DNA from: Planctomycetales bacterium
GTDB taxonomy: Bacteria > Planctomycetota > UBA11346
DNA: 10,127 nucleotides
NCBI GenBank assembly: GCA_025362255.1
Contig: JANYGY010000281.1
Coordinates: 1-10,127, forward strand
Direction of reading: 5' to 3'
The notes below the pieces were generated by a model that saw only the letters and a program-made list of their open reading frames with translations, did no database searches and had not been told where the DNA came from. Both the position numbers and the translations under genes were made by a program. Positions 5,732-10,127 of the stretch are shown in pieces. Within the stretch, counting starts at the first letter, position 1; every line of letters begins with the position of its first letter.

Positions 5732-8467
5732 ATGCCGCCACCCATCCTGGCCATAATCGACGGCCATTATTACGCCTACCGGTTTTTCTTCGGCATGCCT
5801 CCCCTCACGGGTCCCGGAGGCCGGCCGACCGGCGTCACCTACGCTTTCGCGAATCTGCTTCGCGATCTGAAGAATAATCAAGAAATCACGCATTGGATCG
5901 CGGTTTTTGATACTGCCCGCAGTTTTCGCAATGACCTCGATGCGGAATATAAAGCGCACCGCGACCCGACTCCGGAATCGTTATCCGCTCAATTGCCGGA
6001 TGTCATGAGATTGCTCGCGGCGACCGGATGCCCGGCCATGGCGCGCGACGGCTTTGAGGCCGATGACGTGTTGGCGACCTATGCCATCCAGGCGTCGGCA
6101 GCAGGTTACGACGTCCGCATGCTGACTCGCGACAAAGACGTCGATCAGGTGCTATCCGAGCGGGTCAGCACCTGGGATCCGGGCAAGGGGATACGTCGCG
6201 GACCTCCTGAATTGATGATCGAAAAGGGTCTGCGTCCTGACCAGGTCGTCGACTATCTGTGCATGATCGGCGACAGCGCCGACAATGTGCGCGGCATGCA
6301 TGGGGTGGGACCAAAAACGGCAGCGAAACTTCTCGCTGAATTTGGCAGTCTAGCGGCGGTGCTGGCCAACGTCGATTCGATCAAAGGCAAATTGCAGGAC
6401 CGGGTCCGGGATTTCATCCCCCTGGCGGCGCACACTCGCCAGATGATCACGCTGATCACCGTCCCTGACTTGCCTGCGATAGAGTCATTGGCGATCGATC
6501 GCACCAGACCCATTGATGCCCAGGTCTATGCCGACTTCGGATTATCGCTGGCCAAATTCAGCAAAGGCGTCGCCCCGGTGCCTTCGCCGACTGCCATCGC
6601 CTCTCACGCGGGAGACCCATCCCTAGCGGTCGCGACACCGGTCGTGACGGGCTCGACGCTTGATTCACCGCCCTCAAACGATGAACCCTATCGTCTGCTG
6701 ACTCTGGCCGAGTTGCCGACATTTGTCGAGGAATTGCGCGCTGCCGGGCGCTTTGCGATCGACACCGAGACTACCGGGCTGGACCCGCATCTCGCTGATC
6801 TGGTCGGAATCAGCTTCGCCTATGGCCAGCCGAGTCCGACGGCGGCCGCCTATCTGCCGGTGCGTGCACCGGATCACGCCTGCACGCCGTGGAGCGAATT
6901 GCGCTCAGTGCTCAAACCGCTGCTTGAAGATGCCCAGGTCCGCAAGATCGGGCAGAATGCCAAGTTCGACGAACGTATTTTCCTCCACCACGGAATTGCC
7001 GTCGCGGGCTACGATGGTGATCCGATGCTGGCGAGCTGGCTGCTCGATCCGGGTCGCGAAAGCCACGGGCTCGACTTTCTGTCGCACTCTTTTCTCGGCG
7101 TGGTCAAGATTCCAACTTCAGCGGTGATCGATCTCAAGGCCGGGCAGACCATGGACTCGGCTCCGCTGGCGGTGGTCCAGCGCTACGCCTGTGAAGATGC
7201 CCAATGTACGTGGCGATTGGCGCAGGTCCTTGAGGCGAAATTAGGCGAACAGAATCTGCTTACTGTTTATCGCGAACAGGAATTGCCGATCAGCCGGGTG
7301 TTGGCCGCGATCGAACATGCCGGCATCGGGGTCGACCGCCAGGTGCTGACGGATACTCAAATCCATCTGCAACAGTATCTAGACCAGGTCCAGATCGACA
7401 TCCATCGGCATACCGGTTCGGATTTCAATCCGGCAAGTCCCAAGCAGGTTGCCCAGGTTCTGTTTGAACGGCTGAAGCTGCCGGTCATCACCTCGACCAA
7501 AAGTGGACCGTCGACTGATGCTTCGGTCTTGGAGGCCCTGCGCCAATACCATGAATTGCCCGACCTGTTGCTGCAATGGCGATCACTCTCGAAGCTGATC
7601 GGAACCTACCTCACCAAATTGCCTGAGCATATCAATCCGGTCACCCACCGGATCCATACTCATTTCAAGCAAACCGGCACCGAGACCGGGCGGCTGTCGA
7701 GTGATCAGCCGAATCTGCAGAATATTCCCAAGCGCCGTGACGTCGGGCGCGAGATGCGTGCTGCCTTCATCGCTGGGCCGGGTCGCGTGCTGATCGCGGC
7801 GGATTATAGTCAGGTCGAACTGCGTGTGCTCGCCCACCTCAGCGAGGATCCGACGTTGATCGCCGCATTCATGCAGAATGCCGACATCCACCGGTTTGTC
7901 GCAGCCCAGGTCAATCATTGCGATGAAGCCGCAGTCACTCCGGCGCAACGCAACGCCGCCAAAGCTGTGAACTTCGGGATCATCTATGGCCAGACTGCCT
8001 TCGGCCTCTCAAGCCAGCTCGGCATACCCCGCGGCGAGGCGAGCCGATTCATCGAGGACTACTTTGCACGCTTCAGTTCGGTCAAAGCCTTCATCAATCG
8101 TACCGTCGAAGAAGCTGCGATGCGCGGTTATGCGTCGACCATGGCCGGACGTCGGCGCCACCTGCCGCAACTCACCAGCGGGAATCGCAACGAGCGCCTG
8201 CAAGGCGAACGTCTGGCGCTCAACTCTACCATCCAAGGCAGCGCTGCCGACTTGATCAAAGTAGCGATGATCCGCGCCCAGCAGATGCTGCCCGCCAAAG
8301 CCTTCATCGTGTTGCAAATCCATGACGAACTGCTGGTCGAGGCTGATGAAGCCACCGCTGACATTGCGGCCTCTGCCCTCACCGACGCCATGACTGGCGC
8401 CTGGAAACTTTCCATCCCCCTCATTGCCGATGCCCGCATCGGCCGCACCTGGCTCGAAGTCAGTTGA
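5732..8467 (+). CDS. polA: DNA polymerase I (5' nuclease, 3'-5' proofreading exonuclease and polymerase)
   Basis: A 911-residue family A polymerase, close to the 928 of E. coli, acting in Okazaki-fragment maturation and excision repair. The 5' nuclease domain (about 1-290) carries D10 in IIDGHYYAYR, EADDV at 109-113, TRDKDVD, and GDSADNV at 180-186 followed by the helix-hairpin-helix GVGPKTAAKLL. A low-complexity linker (about 291-320) follows. The 3'-5' exonuclease (about 325-500) keeps the full DEDDy set: D344 and E346 in IDTETTG, D413 in NAKFD, and Y485 with D489 in YACED, so proofreading is predicted active. In the polymerase domain, motif A is DYSQVELR with D691, motif B has K744, F748 and Y752 in KAVNFGIIYG, and motif C is HDE at 864-866. 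The ATG at 5732 is required to keep the first nuclease motif. No Shine-Dalgarno is visible. It is probably co-transcribed with the coaE-rho gene 70 bases downstream. Confidence 0.98.
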   Translation: MPPPILAIIDGHYYAYRFFFGMPPLTGPGGRPTGVTYAFANLLRDLKNNQEITHWIAVFDTARSFRNDLDAEYKAHRDPTPESLSAQLPDVMRLLAATGCPAMARDGFEADDVLATYAIQASAAGYDVRMLTRDKDVDQVLSERVSTWDPGKGIRRGPPELMIEKGLRPDQVVDYLCMIGDSADNVRGMHGVGPKTAAKLLAEFGSLAAVLANVDSIKGKLQDRVRDFIPLAAHTRQMITLITVPDLPAIESLAIDRTRPIDAQVYADFGLSLAKFSKGVAPVPSPTAIASHAGDPSLAVATPVVTGSTLDSPPSNDEPYRLLTLAELPTFVEELRAAGRFAIDTETTGLDPHLADLVGISFAYGQPSPTAAAYLPVRAPDHACTPWSELRSVLKPLLEDAQVRKIGQNAKFDERIFLHHGIAVAGYDGDPMLASWLLDPGRESHGLDFLSHSFLGVVKIPTSAVIDLKAGQTMDSAPLAVVQRYACEDAQCTWRLAQVLEAKLGEQNLLTVYREQELPISRVLAAIEHAGIGVDRQVLTDTQIHLQQYLDQVQIDIHRHTGSDFNPASPKQVAQVLFERLKLPVITSTKSGPSTDASVLEALRQYHELPDLLLQWRSLSKLIGTYLTKLPEHINPVTHRIHTHFKQTGTETGRLSSDQPNLQNIPKRRDVGREMRAAFIAGPGRVLIAADYSQVELRVLAHLSEDPTLIAAFMQNADIHRFVAAQVNHCDEAAVTPAQRNAAKAVNFGIIYGQTAFGLSSQLGIPRGEASRFIEDYFARFSSVKAFINRTVEEAAMRGYASTMAGRRRHLPQLTSGNRNERLQGERLALNSTIQGSAADLIKVAMIRAQQMLPAKAFIVLQIHDELLVEADEATADIAASALTDAMTGAWKLSIPLIADARIGRTWLEVS

Positions 8468-8521
8468 GGCAGATGACCACCATCGCCCGGCACGGTGCCG
8501 GATGCGCGGTGATCATCTGCC
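8468..8521 (+). promoter_or_regulatory. Long imperfect hairpin filling the polA to coaE-rho spacer
   Basis: It begins at the base after the polA stop. GGCAGATGACCACC (8468-8481) pairs with GGTGATCATCTGCC (8508-8521) with one mismatch. Inside lies a second perfect stem, CCGGCA (8487-8492) and TGCCGG (8496-8501), with loop CGG. It ends 16 bases before the next ATG, just ahead of a weak Shine-Dalgarno-like GAAGAG (8528-8533). There is no T run, so it is not a classic terminator. It could be a processing site, an attenuation element or a translation control for the Rho fusion. E. coli rho is autoregulated by attenuation in its leader, which makes the position notable, but a link is inference. Confidence 0.5.
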
Positions 8522-8537
8522 AACCCCGAAGAGACCC

Positions 8538-10127
8538 ATGATCAAAGATCCCGAAGACCAGAAATCCAAGCGCCCGCGCGGCCGGCCGCCTAAAGCGGTC
8601 AAAGACCCAAAAGAGTCTAAAGACCTGAAAGAGCCCAAAGAGCCCAAAGAGCCCAAAGAGCCAAGGCTTGCCAGGGAACCCAGAGAGCCCAGAGAGCCGA
8701 AGGAACCGAAGCTGGCGCAGCCCATCGTCAGCGAACGTGAATCGGCATTGCCCGAGATGCCCGACGATGCGCCGACCGAAGCCGTGCGCGCGGGCTCGCA
8801 AGCCGCCGATCCGGCATTTGCCGTACCGGCCGACAAACGCGTAGTGATCGGCGTCACCGGTGAGCCAGGAGCGGGTAAAAGTTCGCTCGCCCGGCAACTA
8901 GGTGCGCTTGGCGGTACGGTCATCGATGTCGACAAGCTCGGTCACGAACTGCTCGATTCACCGCGGATGAAACGCGATCTCGTCGTGGCTTTCGGTGATG
9001 AGATCCTCAATGAGGATGGCGAGATAGATCGCCGTGCACTTGCCGCACTCGCTTTCAGCAGCGCTGAAGCGACCGCCAAGCTCAACAGCGTCGTGCATCC
9101 GAAACTCGCCAGCCGGACCCGTGCGCTGGTCGCCAAACATCTTCCGTTTGTTGTGGTTGATGCCGGCTTGCTGCATGAGATGGGTCTCGGCGACCTGTGC
9201 ACCACCTGCATCTACATGAAGGCCTCTCGCGAAGCGCGCACCGCCCGCGTCGCCGAACGTGGTTGGGACGAACTCGAATTGCAGCGCCGTGAAACGGCCC
9301 TCGGCAATGCCGATGGCCGGCGGAAGGCCTGTCAATTGGCCGTCGACAATAGTGGGGATCCGGCCCTGCTCGCCGGTTATGCGAAGACTATTCTCGCTCG
9401 TCAAATCGGTTTGGATCTTGCTCAACTCAAAAAATCGGCGCCGGCTCGACAACAGATTCAGCCCGATGACCAATCTAGCAGCACCAATCAAAACGAGGCC
9501 GACGACAGTTCAGAGTCCTCTGCTGAGCAGGACGCGGGCAATCACAACGAAGACAGTTCACGACCCAACGACCAACGTGGATCGTTCAGGGACGCGGGTC
9601 GGGACCCTATTCGGGACAATAACAGTCGAGACAACAACAGTCGAGACAACAACAGCCGCGACAATAACGGCCGCGACCAGTCTCGGGATCCTGCGCGGGA
9701 TCAACGAGGCGATCGCCAAGGGTTCAATCGCCATGGTCAGACCAATGACCAACGTGGGCTGAATCCGAACAATGGCGGTCAGCAACCGAATCAGTCGGGT
9801 GCGGGCTTTGCCAACGGCAGCCAACAAGCGAACGGCAACCAACAGGCGAACGACAATCGTCCAGCAATCAAATTAGTTCTTGATGACTATCTGAATCGCA
9901 AACTTCCCGATCTTCAGGCCGAAGCTGAAAAGTTGGAAGTCCGCGATGTGAAATGGCAGAAGAAGGCAGACCTGATCTGCGAAATCCTCCGCCGGGCAGC
10001 GAGCGGACGGGCAGATGAGATTGTGGTTGAAGGCTACATGGAAATCATCAAGGAGCAGGGCTACATCCGCTCGCCGCTCAATGCCTATGCGGCGGTGAAC
10101 ACCGATACTTTTGTCTCCATTCAGCAA
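8538..10127 (+). CDS. coaE-rho: Dephospho-CoA kinase / transcription termination factor Rho fusion, C-terminus beyond the window
   Basis: One open frame of 530 codons runs to the right edge with no internal stop. Residues 12-19 form an AT-hook-like RPRGRPPK, and 22-60 are three-residue KEP/REP repeats. Residues about 102-295 are dephospho-CoA kinase, the last step of coenzyme A synthesis: Walker A GEPGAGKS (108-115), VIDVD with D132, VHP (187-188), the lid segment ERGWDELELQRR, and DNSGD (270-274). Residues about 300-440 are a disordered Asn/Asp/Arg/Gln/Gly linker with DNNSR repeats. From about 443 the sequence is Rho: the N-terminal helical domain (LDDYLNRKLPDLQAEAEKL ... KKADLICEILRRA), then the start of the cold-shock-like RNA-binding domain (VEGYMEIIKEQGYIRSP ... 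NTDTFVSIQQ), aligning with E. coli GVLEILQDGFGFLRS. The Rho ATPase domain is expected downstream but not visible. The start is ATG 8538 with a weak GAAGAG at 8528-8533. The CoaE part has some substitutions at usually conserved sites, so activity is not certain. Confidence 0.88.
   Translation, partial: MIKDPEDQKSKRPRGRPPKAVKDPKESKDLKEPKEPKEPKEPRLAREPREPREPKEPKLAQPIVSERESALPEMPDDAPTEAVRAGSQAADPAFAVPADKRVVIGVTGEPGAGKSSLARQLGALGGTVIDVDKLGHELLDSPRMKRDLVVAFGDEILNEDGEIDRRALAALAFSSAEATAKLNSVVHPKLASRTRALVAKHLPFVVVDAGLLHEMGLGDLCTTCIYMKASREARTARVAERGWDELELQRRETALGNADGRRKACQLAVDNSGDPALLAGYAKTILARQIGLDLAQLKKSAPARQQIQPDDQSSSTNQNEADDSSESSAEQDAGNHNEDSSRPNDQRGSFRDAGRDPIRDNNSRDNNSRDNNSRDNNGRDQSRDPARDQRGDRQGFNRHGQTNDQRGLNPNNGGQQPNQSGAGFANGSQQANGNQQANDNRPAIKLVLDDYLNRKLPDLQAEAEKLEVRDVKWQKKADLICEILRRAASGRADEIVVEGYMEIIKEQGYIRSPLNAYAAVNTDTFVSIQQ
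8601..8717 (+). repeat. Thirteen 9-bp units encoding KEP/REP-type tripeptides
   Basis: Contiguous nine-base units encode KDP, KES, KDL, four KEP, RLA, three REP, KEP and KLA. The four central KEP units are almost identical in DNA (AAAGAGCCC). The tract is purine-rich on the + strand and would form a charged, extended proline-rich spacer between the AT-hook-like motif and the CoaE domain. Copy number is probably variable between strains, an inference from the near-identity. Confidence 0.85.
9615..9674 (+). repeat. Four tandem 15-bp units encoding DNNSR/DNNGR in the CoaE-Rho linker
   Basis: Units at 9615-9629, 9630-9644, 9645-9659 and 9660-9674 encode D-N-N-S-R three times and D-N-N-G-R once (residues 360-379). 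They are flanked by looser RD, QQAN and NGNQ repeats. The units stay in frame and lie in the disordered linker before the Rho N-terminal domain. Confidence 0.9.

Noticed and set aside
8460..8935. Minus-strand frames rich in GLF or GSL repeats
   Set aside because: They are antisense readings of the KEP/REP repeat and have no motif of their own.
9615..9674. CRISPR-like array
   Set aside because: The units are 15 bp, directly adjacent with no spacers, and in frame within a coding sequence.
9259..9762. 167-codon + strand frame overlapping the CoaE-Rho linker
   Set aside because: The Thr/Val-rich low-complexity tail is the frame-shifted reading of the DNNSR repeat. The CoaE-Rho frame has recognisable domains on both sides.
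9430..9860. Missed stop between separate coaE and rho genes
   Set aside because: I read the frame codon by codon and found no stop, and no ATG or GTG with a ribosome-binding site lies before the Rho domain. An assembly error cannot be excluded from one sequence.

Overview
The window is a contiguous stretch of a GC-rich bacterial chromosome with dense long genes and no rRNA, tRNA, insertion sequence, CRISPR array or phage module. The order polA, coaE, rho, a CoaE domain with an 'RGW..EL..RR' lid segment, few strong Shine-Dalgarno sequences and a very long coiled-coil protein all fit the PVC superphylum, most likely a planctomycete (possibly Phycisphaerae-like). This placement is inferred from remembered family patterns; no database search was run.

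Layout. (1) 2-580, +: C-terminal 192 residues of a typical 2-Cys peroxiredoxin, closed by a textbook intrinsic terminator (604-642). (2) 788-4786, +: a 1332-residue cytoplasmic coiled-coil protein of unknown function, with at least four diverged ~60-75-residue repeat modules. Its Shine-Dalgarno lies inside a 13-bp hairpin. (3) 4787-4921: convergent spacer with alternative hairpins. (4) 4922-5422, -: a 166-residue putative nucleic-acid-binding protein (possible LSm-like barrel plus a Myb/SANT- or GcrA-like helix-turn-helix). (5) 5423-5731: divergent spacer with a promoter candidate and repeated TCATGAC-type motifs. (6) 5732-8467, +: complete DNA polymerase I with all three catalytic domains intact. 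(7) 8468-8537: a spacer almost filled by one long imperfect hairpin. (8) 8538 to the right edge, +: one uninterrupted reading frame encoding an AT-hook-like motif, a K-E-P/R-E-P repeat, a dephospho-CoA kinase domain, a ~140-residue Asn/Asp/Arg/Gln-rich linker, and the N-terminal RNA-binding part of transcription terminator Rho. The rest of Rho lies beyond the window.

The most unusual feature is the apparent CoaE-Rho fusion. It joins the last enzyme of coenzyme A synthesis to a global transcription terminator through a low-complexity linker of the kind found in some phase-separating or prion-like Rho proteins. polA and coaE-rho are co-directional, 70 bp apart, and probably share a transcript. 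The second unusual theme is RNA structure at translation starts: the coiled-coil gene, polA and coaE-rho each have a hairpin directly before or over the ribosome-binding region.
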